Assembly: GCA_009775125.1 (NCBI GenBank) | Contig: VSPD01000024.1 | Location: 1 to 38,788, forward strand | DNA from: Muribaculaceae bacterium | GTDB taxonomy: Bacteria > Bacteroidota > Bacteroidia > Bacteroidales > Muribaculaceae | Reading direction: 5' to 3' | Length of the DNA stretch: 38,788 nt | Shown here: piece after piece, positions 14,438-21,816 of the stretch | Numbering within the stretch: position 1 is the first letter of the stretch | How the letters are laid out: each line of letters opens with the position of its first letter | Notes under the pieces: model-generated | Seen by the model: the letters and a program-made list of their open reading frames with translations, nothing else | The model's database searches: none | Told to the model about the DNA's origin: nothing | Made by a program: the position numbers and the translations under genes

Positions 14438-15610
14438 TCATTCGGCAGCGGCCTCTGCGGCAGGTGCGGCTTCGGCTGCGGGGGTGACGGGAGTTACCGT
14501 CACGCCGTCTTTCACGATTGTGCCCACGCCTTCGGTAATGACGCGGTCGCCGGCTTTGAGGCCGGAAGTCACGACAAAGTTCTTGCCGTCGTTCACGTTA
14601 AGCACGGTGATGGGGGTGGTTACGGCCTTGCTGGAATCATTGAGCACATAGACATAACGGAGATTCTGGAGCTCGAACGACGCTTTCTGCGGAATCACGA
14701 TAGCCTCTTCGGTTATTTCAGGAATTATAACCTGGCCTGTCGAGCCGGAGCGGAGCATGCCGTTGTTGTTGTCGAAAAGCGCGCGTACAGAAGCTGCGCC
14801 TGTGGTATTGTCGAGCACGCCCGACACCGTGGCAATCTTGCCCTCGATGGGGTAGACGGTGCCGTTGGCAAGCTGGAGCTTTACCGACGGCATATTGTCG
14901 ATGCGCAAGTCGAGGGAGTATTTTCCGCCTTCGGTGAGGGCGAGTATGTCCTTCTCGTTAAGAGAGAAGTAGGCATACACCTGCGAATTGTCAGATACCG
15001 TTGTCAGAGGCTGGGCCGACGAGGGCGAGGCAAGCGAGCCCTCGCGGTTGGGGATGGCGCCCACCACGCCTGCCGACGGAGCCGTTACTACGGTGTACGA
15101 CAGATTCTTGCGGGCCGAAGCCAAAGCGGCCTGAGCCTGGGCGAGCTGAGCCTTGGCGGCCGACAGCTGGTTGGCCGTGGTGGTGTATTGCGATTCGGAG
15201 ATAATATTCTTCTCAAAAAGACGACGCTGGTTGTCGGCCTGAATCTGGGCGTTGTCAACAGCCACTTTTGCCGAATTCACGGCAGCCTGAGCCTGGTCGA
15301 CTGCTGCCTGATACTGCACCTGGTCGAGAGTGAAAAGAACCTGGCCTTTCTGCACGTGCTGGCCTTCGTCGACGTGCACCTTGGTGATGAAACCCGAAAC
15401 TTGCGGGCGGATTGCGATGTCAGTTTTACCTTTAATCTGAGCGGGATAGGTGGAGTTGAGCACCGAAGTTGTGGGCTCTACTGTGATAACGGCTACTTCG
15501 GGGGCTGCGCCCTGCATGGCTTGCTGCTGGCCGCCCGAACACGAGTACATGGCCGTGAGCGCGGCGGCCACGGCGAGGTTTGTACCGATTGAGAAACGAT
15601 TCAATTTCAT
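14438..15610 (-). CDS. RND efflux periplasmic adaptor (AcrA-type lipoprotein)
   Basis: The membrane-fusion protein has about 390 residues. A lipoprotein signal ends in LTAMYSC. The biotinyl-lipoyl half appears as KTDIAIRPQVSGFITKVHVDEGQHVQKGQVLFTLD, followed by a long Ala/Gln-rich coiled coil (about residues 95-160) and the second lipoyl half TVVTAPSAGVVGAIPNREGSL. A beta-barrel and membrane-proximal domain finish the protein. It bridges the RND pump and the outer-membrane channel. The ATG at 15610 is chosen over a TTG three codons upstream. It heads the efflux unit and has a -7 box 29 nt before the start. No adjacent TetR or AraC regulator was found. Confidence 0.93.
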   Translation of the reverse strand: MKLNRFSIGTNLAVAAALTAMYSCSGGQQQAMQGAAPEVAVITVEPTTSVLNSTYPAQIKGKTDIAIRPQVSGFITKVHVDEGQHVQKGQVLFTLDQVQYQAAVDQAQAAVNSAKVAVDNAQIQADNQRRLFEKNIISESQYTTTANQLSAAKAQLAQAQAALASARKNLSYTVVTAPSAGVVGAIPNREGSLASPSSAQPLTTVSDNSQVYAYFSLNEKDILALTEGGKYSLDLRIDNMPSVKLQLANGTVYPIEGKIATVSGVLDNTTGAASVRALFDNNNGMLRSGSTGQVIIPEITEEAIVIPQKASFELQNLRYVYVLNDSSKAVTTPITVLNVNDGKNFVVTSGLKAGDRVITEGVGTIVKDGVTVTPVTPAAEAAPAAEAAAE

Positions 15611-15638
15611 AAAAAACAATATTCTTCGATTTTGCCGA

Positions 15639-15646
15639 CAAAGTTA
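15639..15646 (-). promoter_or_regulatory. -7 box (TAACTTTG) of the efflux operon
   Basis: An exact TAnnTTTG match on the minus strand, giving a leader of about 24 nt. No TTTG is found at the normal -33 distance, so an activator may be needed. Confidence 0.5.
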
Positions 15647-15764
15647 CGAAATATTTCCCAATGGAATTTCCCCAAAAGGATAAAAAGTTTTACAAAAAGT
15701 CGACTAATCGGAATATCGGGCATATGATATGAATCAGTTTCAGCAATTACCCGCGATTCCTAAC

Positions 15765-15815
15765 CCCTCCCAAGCCTCCTATGCTTCCTATGCCTCCTAA
15801 GAATCCTATAAAACT
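15765..15815. repeat. Degenerate 9-bp tandem repeat (CCTCCTATG type), array 1
   Basis: Units like CCTCCTATG, CTTCCTATG and CCTCCTAAG follow each other in the gap between the efflux and phospholipid genes. Similar arrays occur at 16020-16060 and, with both orientations, at 37009-37072. Confidence 0.6.
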
Positions 15816-15872
15816 TGCATCTCGTTCACAGCGATGGTGTGTCCGCTTCAAAAAGCTGTCGCAAGGGGGCGG

Positions 15873-15990
15873 GAAGCGCGTATGCGCTTCAAGACAGTAG
15901 CCCCGGGTGTAGCGATAGCGAAACCCGGGGTATGTTGAAATTGCCAAACAAGGATTTGGAGCGGAACGAAGTCGAGCGTTCTGCGCCATG
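15873..15990 (+). repeat. Diverged partial copy of the hairpin-rich dispersed element
   Basis: It retains the first two hairpins and part of the third: GAAGCGC/GCGCTTC (15873-15890), CCCCGGGT/ACCCGGGG (15901-15930) and GGAGCGGAAC...GAGCGTTCTGC. The stems match copy 1 in position but differ by paired substitutions that keep pairing intact. Confidence 0.75.
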
Positions 15991-16019
15991 TTTGCGTAAA
16001 ATATTAGCTTGAAGTTCCA

Positions 16020-16060
16020 AGCCTCCTACGCCTCCTAAGTGTCCTATGTCTCCTATTATG
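16020..16060. repeat. Degenerate 9-bp tandem repeat, array 2
   Basis: Units CCTCCTACG, CCTCCTAAG, TGTCCTATG and TCTCCTATT run together just downstream of the DUF4834 stop. The 15650-16065 gap therefore holds only the efflux -7 box, two such arrays and one element fragment; I see no gene in it. Confidence 0.6.
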
Positions 16061-16065
16061 CCGCC

Positions 16066-16380
16066 TTATTGAATCTCCTCGAAGTCGGCGTCGGAGATTT
16101 GCTGCTCAGGCGTGAATGGCGATGGAGCCGGGTTGCTGTGGCTGCCCGGTATCTCTTCAAATTCGACATATTCGCCCACGGAGGCGTCGATTTTCTTGCG
16201 GTGGCGGGCCCGGCGTGTGAAAGGAGCCGATGCGCCCTCGGAGGCGGCGCCGCCCGTAAAACTGCGCCAGAAATCCTGTTGCTCGCGTTGCACCCGGCGC
16301 ACCTGCCGGAAAAGGCGTACTGCCGGCAAGAGAAGATATATGAGGCCGGCTATGGCTATAAGTATAAGGAATGTACCCAT
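16066..16380 (-). CDS. DUF4834 family small membrane protein
   Basis: The 104-residue protein has one N-terminal membrane span (MGTFLILIAIAGLIYLLLPAV) followed by a basic amphipathic stretch (RLFRQVRRVQREQQDFWRSF). A cytoplasmic tail ends with basic RRARHRKKIDASVGEYVEFEEIP, the GEYV(D/E)(Y/F)EE motif typical of Bacteroidota DUF4834 proteins. The function is unknown. It is the third gene of the psd-pssA unit, 25 bp after the pssA stop, so a link to phospholipid synthesis is plausible but inferred only from position. Confidence 0.82.
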   Translation of the reverse strand: MGTFLILIAIAGLIYLLLPAVRLFRQVRRVQREQQDFWRSFTGGAASEGASAPFTRRARHRKKIDASVGEYVEFEEIPGSHSNPAPSPFTPEQQISDADFEEIQ

Positions 16381-16405
16381 TTATGGAAGAGAGAATTAAC
16401 TGAGG

Positions 16406-17113
16406 TTAATCGCGGTTTCGCACCGCGAGAGAGATGATGATATAGAGGATAATGGTCCAGGCAAGGCCCGCTATGCCTTGGCTCCATACGAAAAGGGCGG
16501 CGGCAAGGATTATGATATAGCGGCGGAAATTCTCGCGGATGTCGAGATTCTTGAATTTCAGCGAGAACATCCTGAAACGCGACACCATGGCCAGCGATAT
16601 GAGCAGGATGGTGACGATAATAAAAGTGTTGCCAGGAAAACTGTATTGCGCCATCCAGTCGGAGAGGCCAATCCAGAATATTGCGTTGGCGGGGATGGGA
16701 AGGCCGGCAAACGATGTGGCCTGGCTGTCGTCGATGTTGAACTTCGCCAGACGCAGCGCGCCGCACACGGGGATGAGCAGGGCGGCGAACGGCACCCACG
16801 AAGCCGTCGACAGCGCGCCGATAGTGTTCAGCATCAACATGCCCGGGGCCACGCCGAAGCTCACCAGGTCGGAAAGCGAGTCGAGTTCCTTGCCCATAGG
16901 CGAATATGCGTGGAGCAGGCGGGCGGAGAAGCCGTCGCAGAAATCAAACATTGCGGCAAGCGCTATGAAGATATAGCACCATGTCGTGCCCGTGAGCGCG
17001 GTGCCGAACATCGGTTCGGAAAGATTGAACGCGCAAATCACGGCCATACATCCACTCAACAGGTTGAGGCTGGTGATGGTGTTTGGTATGAATGAGGTAA
17101 TCTTTTTAATCAT
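16406..17113 (-). CDS. pssA: CDP-diacylglycerol--serine O-phosphatidyltransferase
   Basis: The 235-residue integral membrane enzyme makes phosphatidylserine from CDP-diacylglycerol and serine. The full CDP-alcohol phosphotransferase motif D-x2-DG-x2-AR-x8-G-x3-D-x3-D is present: Asp57, Asp60, Gly61, Ala64, Arg65, Gly74, Asp78, Asp82. At least six hydrophobic helices surround it. The PNTITSLNLLSG start and the SDLVSFGVAPG continuation identify the PssA branch rather than PgsA. Its ATG overlaps the psd stop by 4 bp, so the product of this enzyme is consumed by its co-translated neighbour. Confidence 0.95.
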   Translation of the reverse strand: MIKKITSFIPNTITSLNLLSGCMAVICAFNLSEPMFGTALTGTTWCYIFIALAAMFDFCDGFSARLLHAYSPMGKELDSLSDLVSFGVAPGMLMLNTIGALSTASWVPFAALLIPVCGALRLAKFNIDDSQATSFAGLPIPANAIFWIGLSDWMAQYSFPGNTFIIVTILLISLAMVSRFRMFSLKFKNLDIRENFRRYIIILAAALFVWSQGIAGLAWTIILYIIISLAVRNRD

Positions 17114-17784
17114 TTTTTGGGTTGTAGCCGGCCCACTTCGGTGATGCCGCCGGTGGTCTTGTCGCCGATTTTGACATAAATCTCTGTGCCGAGAGGGAGA
17201 TAGAGGTCGATGCGCGAGCCAAATTTAATGAAGCCCATGTGATCCTCGATAGAGGCCTCCACGCCGGGGTGGGCGTAGGTTACGATACGGCGGGCCATCG
17301 CTCCGGCCACCTGGCGCATCAGCACAAGCTGGTCGTGAGCAGTGCGTATCACCACGGTCGAACGCTCGTTCTCGGTGCTCGACTTGGGCAGATACGCGGC
17401 CATGAAACGGCCGGGATGATGCTTGGTGAATACAACTTCGCCGTCGACGGGAAACCAGTTGGCGTGTACGTTGAGCACGCTCATAAACACCGACAGCTGT
17501 ATGCAGCGGCATTTCAGATATTCAGGCTCATATACCTCCTCGAGGGCCACGACAGTGCCGTCGGCCGAAGATACCACCACATTCTCGGGATTGCCCGTAA
17601 ACTGGCGTTTGGGCGAGCGGAAGAAGTTTACAACAAGTAGATAAAACACGCCCAAAACCACCGTGGCGGTTATAGGCACGGCAACAACGTCGACCCATAG
17701 CCATAGCGGCAGCAGCACGATAAGTAATGCCACGGCCAAGATTATGAGGATGTTTGTGCCTTCGTGATGTATTTTTACGCGCAT
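17110..17784 (-). CDS. psd: Phosphatidylserine decarboxylase, short type
   Basis: The 224-residue proenzyme converts phosphatidylserine to phosphatidylethanolamine at the inner membrane. It has two N-terminal hydrophobic spans, then the PSD domain with SVFMSVLNVHANWFP (His107). It has the self-cleavage site FIKFGSR (Gly189-Ser190), where the serine becomes the pyruvoyl group of the small subunit. This FGSR form and the short length are typical of the Psd-related group found in Bacteroidota. First gene of psd-pssA-DUF4834, with a strong promoter 22 nt upstream. Confidence 0.93.
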   Translation of the reverse strand: MRVKIHHEGTNILIILAVALLIVLLPLWLWVDVVAVPITATVVLGVFYLLVVNFFRSPKRQFTGNPENVVVSSADGTVVALEEVYEPEYLKCRCIQLSVFMSVLNVHANWFPVDGEVVFTKHHPGRFMAAYLPKSSTENERSTVVIRTAHDQLVLMRQVAGAMARRIVTYAHPGVEASIEDHMGFIKFGSRIDLYLPLGTEIYVKIGDKTTGGITEVGRLQPKK

Positions 17785-17805
17785 TGTGGTTTAGGTTCTA
17801 TTTCG

Positions 17806-17837
17806 CAAAATTACAATCTTTTTTGTAACCCTGCAAA
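17806..17837 (-). promoter_or_regulatory. Promoter of the psd-pssA-DUF4834 operon
   Basis: TTTG (17834-17837 on the minus strand), a 20-nt spacer and TAATTTTG (17806-17813) form a complete Bacteroidota promoter with a leader of about 15 nt. Confidence 0.8.
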
Positions 17838-17900
17838 TTTTTACGACAAAACTTTGGAAGTTGCATGTTTGGGGTGGTTAAAGTTTGGAGTTGGGGTGTA

Positions 17901-17967
17901 GGAACACAAGCCTCCGGCTTGTGACAATTCTCTCAGGCCGGAGGGTTCTTTGCCTGTGGCAAAGCGC
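17901..17967 (+). repeat. Dispersed REP-like inverted unit, copy 2
   Basis: It contains ACAAGCC/GGCTTGT (17905-17922) and GCCGGAGGGTTCTTTGCC (17937-17954) plus GGCAAAGCGC (17958-17967). The latter is the reverse complement of 3752-3782 apart from the 3-nt loop. A direct repeat containing TTCCTGCCGGGT follows at about 17980-18005. Confidence 0.7.
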
Positions 17968-18032
17968 TTCGCGTTTGGAGTTCCTGCCGGGTAGGTTCCT
18001 GCCGGGTTTGAGTTCATATATATAAATGAAAA

Positions 18033-18057
18033 ACGCGGCGCCGGAGGGGCGCCGCGT
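18033..18057 (-). terminator. Terminator of the SusC-SusD-lipoprotein operon
   Basis: ACGCGGCGCC (18033-18042) pairs perfectly with GGCGCCGCGT (18048-18057), loop 5 nt. The minus strand then runs into TTTTTCATTTATA. It lies 28 bp after the last stop. Confidence 0.88.
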
Positions 18058-18084
18058 TGGTAGGGCTATTTTATAAGCCGGGGC

Positions 18085-20106
18085 TTATTTGAAGCGGTTG
18101 ATGGAGGTGGAGGGGATTGTGCGGAAATCTTTGATGGTGAAGTAGATTTCAGAACGCATTTGCAGGGGCCATTCGCGGTCGTTGCGGATTGTTTTGAGGG
18201 CTGCTTTGCCACGTGCCTGCTTTGCCGCGGGGGAGTCTTCGTCGAGGACGAAGGTCACTTCAACGGGGTTGACGCGGTAGGTGTTGTAAACCTGGTAAGC
18301 GGGGTAGGGGGTGCGGATGGAGATAATGCCCAGGCCGTCTTCTTCGGTGTATGTGGAGAGGTTCATACGGTTTTTCTTGAAGAAGTTTTTCACCTGCTCG
18401 ATCGAGTAGTTCTCGTAGTTGATGAGCTCGCCTTCAACGTTGTAGACGATTTCAGGGTTGATGATGTGATCCTTGGCGGGGTTGCGCTTGTCGTTGATAC
18501 CCTGGATGTATTTGTCGACTGAATTCGAGAGGAAGCCGGTGTACTGGGGATTTACCACGACACATTCGGGGTCGGAGCAGTCGAACACGATGTTGAATTT
18601 CTGGTTGGGGTTGACGCTGTTTTGCGAAGCGAAGGGGAATTCAGATTCGGCGCCGTAGGGGTTGACCAGACGGAGAATGTTGGGGTTCTCGATGAGCGAC
18701 TGGATTTCTACCTGGAACATGTTTGCTTGCAGGAAGTTGGTCATCGAACCGTAGGTGTTGGCGTATTGTTTGTCGGCGGAGTAGACGAGCGGGAGCACGA
18801 AGCCGTCGGAAATGTCGGCCCAGCCGTAAGTCTTCCATGCTGTGGGGTCGTTGGGCACGGTTGTGCCGGAGCCGACGTTGAAGCGGAGCACGTAGTTGGA
18901 TACGGGCTCGTCGTTGCAGTAGCCTACTGCCACGGCGATGTGGAGGCCGTCGCCGAATACGGGGATACGGGCTTCCTGGCCTTCGCCGGAGGCTACGGAT
19001 TCGTAGCTTACGGTGCCGGCTTTGATGCCGTCGTAGATTTCCTGGGCTGCGAGTTTGCCGGAAACTGCGATGCGCACTTCGTTGAGGTCTTCGCCGGAGT
19101 CAACGTTGAGCATGGCGTAGGTCTGTGTGAAGTCGGGAGCAGTGAACAGGCCTGCAAATTCGGCGGATATGGTGTAGTTGGGGAATCCGTCGATCTGAAG
19201 GGCCTCGTATTCTGCGCCGAATGCGTAGCCGGCTTCCATTTCGTTGGTGTAGTAGATTGCGTAGATGTCGAAGAGGCCGCGTTCGGTGTCGTAGTACGAC
19301 GAGCCGTAGAGTGCTTCTTCACGGTCGGGCATGCCGATCGCGCCGAACCATGTGCCGTAGTCGGCTATGATGAGCTCGCCTTCTTTTGTCTGGTAGCCAA
19401 GGCTCTGGGGCTCGATGGTTATGGGCACGAGGCCTTGCTGGGCGTCGGCGTAGTGCATCTTGATCACGAGGGTCTGCTCGGGGTTGGGTGACATGCCGCC
19501 GAAGAAGGGCACGAATTTAGAGGCGTCGGTCTGGCCTTTGGGAAGACCGCCGACCACGATTGTGGTGTCGGATTCGATGTCGCCTACGGTGTGGCCTTTG
19601 TAGATGGGAATTGATGTCTGGTAGCCGGAGAGCATGGCGGTGTAGGTGTATTCACCGAAGTTCCAGTACTCGCCTACGAATTCGGTGGCGACCATAACGT
19701 CGAACGAGTAGGATGAGGGGCCGTATTGAGTGCCGGCTGCCTCATCGGCGATTGTAATCGACGCGGGATATTTTTCCTTGTATTCCATTTTTTCGGGGTC
19801 GTAGCCGATGGTGATTTCGGCCGATGTGGCTCCGGCTGCGAATGAAACGGATGTGGGGAATGTGAAGAGGTTGTTCTCGTCTGTGCACGAGATGTTTACG
19901 GTTTCAGCCGATTTGTCGTCAACGCGCATGATGGTTACGTTGAACGATGATTCATCGGCGCCGACAGTGATGGTGGCGGGGTTTGTCTCCGGGAAGTACG
20001 CGCCGGGGGACTGGGCGCCCGGGGTGTACTTTTCGTCGTCGGAGCAAGCGGAGAATACGGCAGCCAACGCCAGAGCCGAGTATGAAAGAATTTTATTGAG
20101 TTTCAT
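18085..20106 (-). CDS. Large surface lipoprotein, third gene of the SusC/D operon
   Basis: The 673-residue protein has a lipobox (AAVFSAC) followed by acidic SDDE, a known signal for surface display in Bacteroides lipoproteins. Residues about 30-135 look like a Calx-beta-type or similar beta-sandwich (VGADESSFNVTIMRVDDKSAETVNISC, SFAAGATSAEITIGYD). The remainder is beta-rich with many aromatic residues and no enzyme motif. Position after SusD suggests a surface glycan-binding protein that works with the SusC/D transporter, like SusE/SusF or SGBPs. That is inference, as no carbohydrate-binding family was recognised. Start ATG is 30 bp after the SusD stop. Confidence 0.72.
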   Translation of the reverse strand: MKLNKILSYSALALAAVFSACSDDEKYTPGAQSPGAYFPETNPATITVGADESSFNVTIMRVDDKSAETVNISCTDENNLFTFPTSVSFAAGATSAEITIGYDPEKMEYKEKYPASITIADEAAGTQYGPSSYSFDVMVATEFVGEYWNFGEYTYTAMLSGYQTSIPIYKGHTVGDIESDTTIVVGGLPKGQTDASKFVPFFGGMSPNPEQTLVIKMHYADAQQGLVPITIEPQSLGYQTKEGELIIADYGTWFGAIGMPDREEALYGSSYYDTERGLFDIYAIYYTNEMEAGYAFGAEYEALQIDGFPNYTISAEFAGLFTAPDFTQTYAMLNVDSGEDLNEVRIAVSGKLAAQEIYDGIKAGTVSYESVASGEGQEARIPVFGDGLHIAVAVGYCNDEPVSNYVLRFNVGSGTTVPNDPTAWKTYGWADISDGFVLPLVYSADKQYANTYGSMTNFLQANMFQVEIQSLIENPNILRLVNPYGAESEFPFASQNSVNPNQKFNIVFDCSDPECVVVNPQYTGFLSNSVDKYIQGINDKRNPAKDHIINPEIVYNVEGELINYENYSIEQVKNFFKKNRMNLSTYTEEDGLGIISIRTPYPAYQVYNTYRVNPVEVTFVLDEDSPAAKQARGKAALKTIRNDREWPLQMRSEIYFTIKDFRTIPSTSINRFK

Positions 20107-20136
20107 TGAGTCGTAAATTTAAAATTCGATTACCGA

Positions 20137-21789
20137 TTACATGATGGGTGAGTAGCAACCGTCGGTGGAGGGGTTGTTCCATTCGCGGACTGCGGCGTTG
20201 TTCTGGCCTTCGGAGCGGACAATCACGAAGTTCATCCATGCAGGACGGCCGGTTGTGTTCATGCGGGCATAGGATTCGAAGTTGGAGCCTGATGTGGCGC
20301 GGGTAACGGAGATGTTAAGACGCTTGATGTCGAAGTAGGACTGTCCTTCGCCCCAGAGCTCTACACGTTTTTGGAAGACGATTTCGTCGATGATGTCTTT
20401 CTGCGATGTTCCGGCGAAGCGGTAGAGGCCGTTGCGGTGCGAGCGCATGAAGCTGAGGAGGGTCTGCTTGCCTTGCTCGGGGTTGGTGTGAGCCTGAGCC
20501 TCGGCGAGGATGAAGTACATTTCCTCGACACGCATCAGCGGGTAGCCGGAGCAAGAGCCGGTGGAGGACACCTCGAAGCCACCCATGGCGGGGCGGAATT
20601 TGAGCGAGGAGTAGGGGGCGAGTGCATACTGGCCGCCTGCGTAGGGCGAGAATACGTTGTCGACAAACAGCTCTTTGCCTTGGAGGGGCGAGCCTTCGGG
20701 GGCTACCCATGAGAGTTTGCGGAAGTCGTTGTCGTCGATGCGCGAGTAGAATTCGTCGGTACCGCAGAGCAGGCGGGGACCGGCGTTGGCGTAGCCGTAG
20801 GTTGTCTCGTTGGAGCACCACGATGTCCAGTTGAGGATACCGGAGCGGACCACGGAGTTTTCTTCAACAACCTGCGAGCCCCACATCCATGCGGGCGATT
20901 CGATGGTGTTGAAGCCCGACGAGGTGTTGAGCCATTCATCTTTGGTGAGGGGGCGGCAGCCCGAGGTGACGATGGCGAGGTCGGCATATTTCGCAGCCTC
21001 GGGATAGTTCTCGTTCCACATGTAGTAGCGGGCTTTGAGGCCGTAAACTACGGAGAGGTCGGGGAGTGTCTTGTCGGCGCGATCTGCTCCGGCGATGAGG
21101 CGTTCGGCCTCGTTAAGGTCGCGGAGGATGGAGTCGGACATGTTTGCTCCGTCGAACTTGTCGGTCTTGTAGTGGGGCAGACGGGGGTTGTTGATGGCCT
21201 GGGCCTGGGTGGTGTATTCCGTCACGTAGGGCACGGTGAGGTTGGTCACGTCGTTGCCGTAGTCGTTCACGGCATTCACCTTGTCGTTGGGGAGGAACTC
21301 GTACATACGTGCGAGGTCGAGGTAGCCGGCGGCGCGGAAAGCGTAGCCCATGCCGAGGTAAACCTGGTAGGACTTGTTTTCGGGGTGCTGCTTGTAGAAG
21401 CGGATAGCGTCGTTGGCGGGCTGCACCATCTTATTGAGGAATACCCACACGAAACCGGTGGAGGCGTACACCTCGGAGATGTTGCGGTTCTGCTCCCAGG
21501 GGGTGTAGTGGTCGTAGTTGGATGTGGCGATGGCCATATCGGCGGTCATTACGTCGCGGATGTGCATGATAGAGCCGTAGCCCCAGTCGTAGTGGCCGTC
21601 GGTGGCAACCTGGAATTCGTTGTAGAAGGCCGGCATCGACCATACCATCGCTTCGCCGGTGGCAGAGGACGAATTCAATTGCGATTCGGTAACGCCGGAG
21701 GTGGGGAAAGTCTCCTCGAGACATCCGGTGAGTGTCATTGCTGATACACCGGCGGCGACAATCGAAAGTGCTTTAAATATATTTTTCAT
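20137..21789 (-). CDS. SusD/RagB-family nutrient-binding lipoprotein
   Basis: The 550-residue protein has lipobox MTLTGCLEE (Cys23) and the SusD fold. The N-terminal part has TPR-like helices (YLGMGYAFRAAGYLDLARMYEFLP, typical of the family). The C-terminal part contains MRVEEMYFILAEAQAHTNPEQGKQTLLSFMRSHRNGL and DEIVFQKRVELWGEGQSYFDIKRL, the most conserved SusD block. It caps the SusC barrel at the cell surface and captures substrate. Located 27 bp after SusC and 30 bp before the lipoprotein gene, in one operon. The ligand is not predictable and no glycoside hydrolase is adjacent. Confidence 0.95.
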   Translation of the reverse strand: MKNIFKALSIVAAGVSAMTLTGCLEETFPTSGVTESQLNSSSATGEAMVWSMPAFYNEFQVATDGHYDWGYGSIMHIRDVMTADMAIATSNYDHYTPWEQNRNISEVYASTGFVWVFLNKMVQPANDAIRFYKQHPENKSYQVYLGMGYAFRAAGYLDLARMYEFLPNDKVNAVNDYGNDVTNLTVPYVTEYTTQAQAINNPRLPHYKTDKFDGANMSDSILRDLNEAERLIAGADRADKTLPDLSVVYGLKARYYMWNENYPEAAKYADLAIVTSGCRPLTKDEWLNTSSGFNTIESPAWMWGSQVVEENSVVRSGILNWTSWCSNETTYGYANAGPRLLCGTDEFYSRIDDNDFRKLSWVAPEGSPLQGKELFVDNVFSPYAGGQYALAPYSSLKFRPAMGGFEVSSTGSCSGYPLMRVEEMYFILAEAQAHTNPEQGKQTLLSFMRSHRNGLYRFAGTSQKDIIDEIVFQKRVELWGEGQSYFDIKRLNISVTRATSGSNFESYARMNTTGRPAWMNFVIVRSEGQNNAAVREWNNPSTDGCYSPIM

Positions 21790-21816
21790 TATATAGGTCT
21801 AATTTGGCGATTCAAC

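Noticed and set aside
12598..14487. Long plus-strand open frames opposite the RND pump, SusC and giant genes (also 10915-12588, 25924-27813, 35598-36935)
   Set aside because: They are antisense shadows of GC-rich, codon-biased genes: His/Val/Gly-rich translations with no domains, no promoter and no start context.
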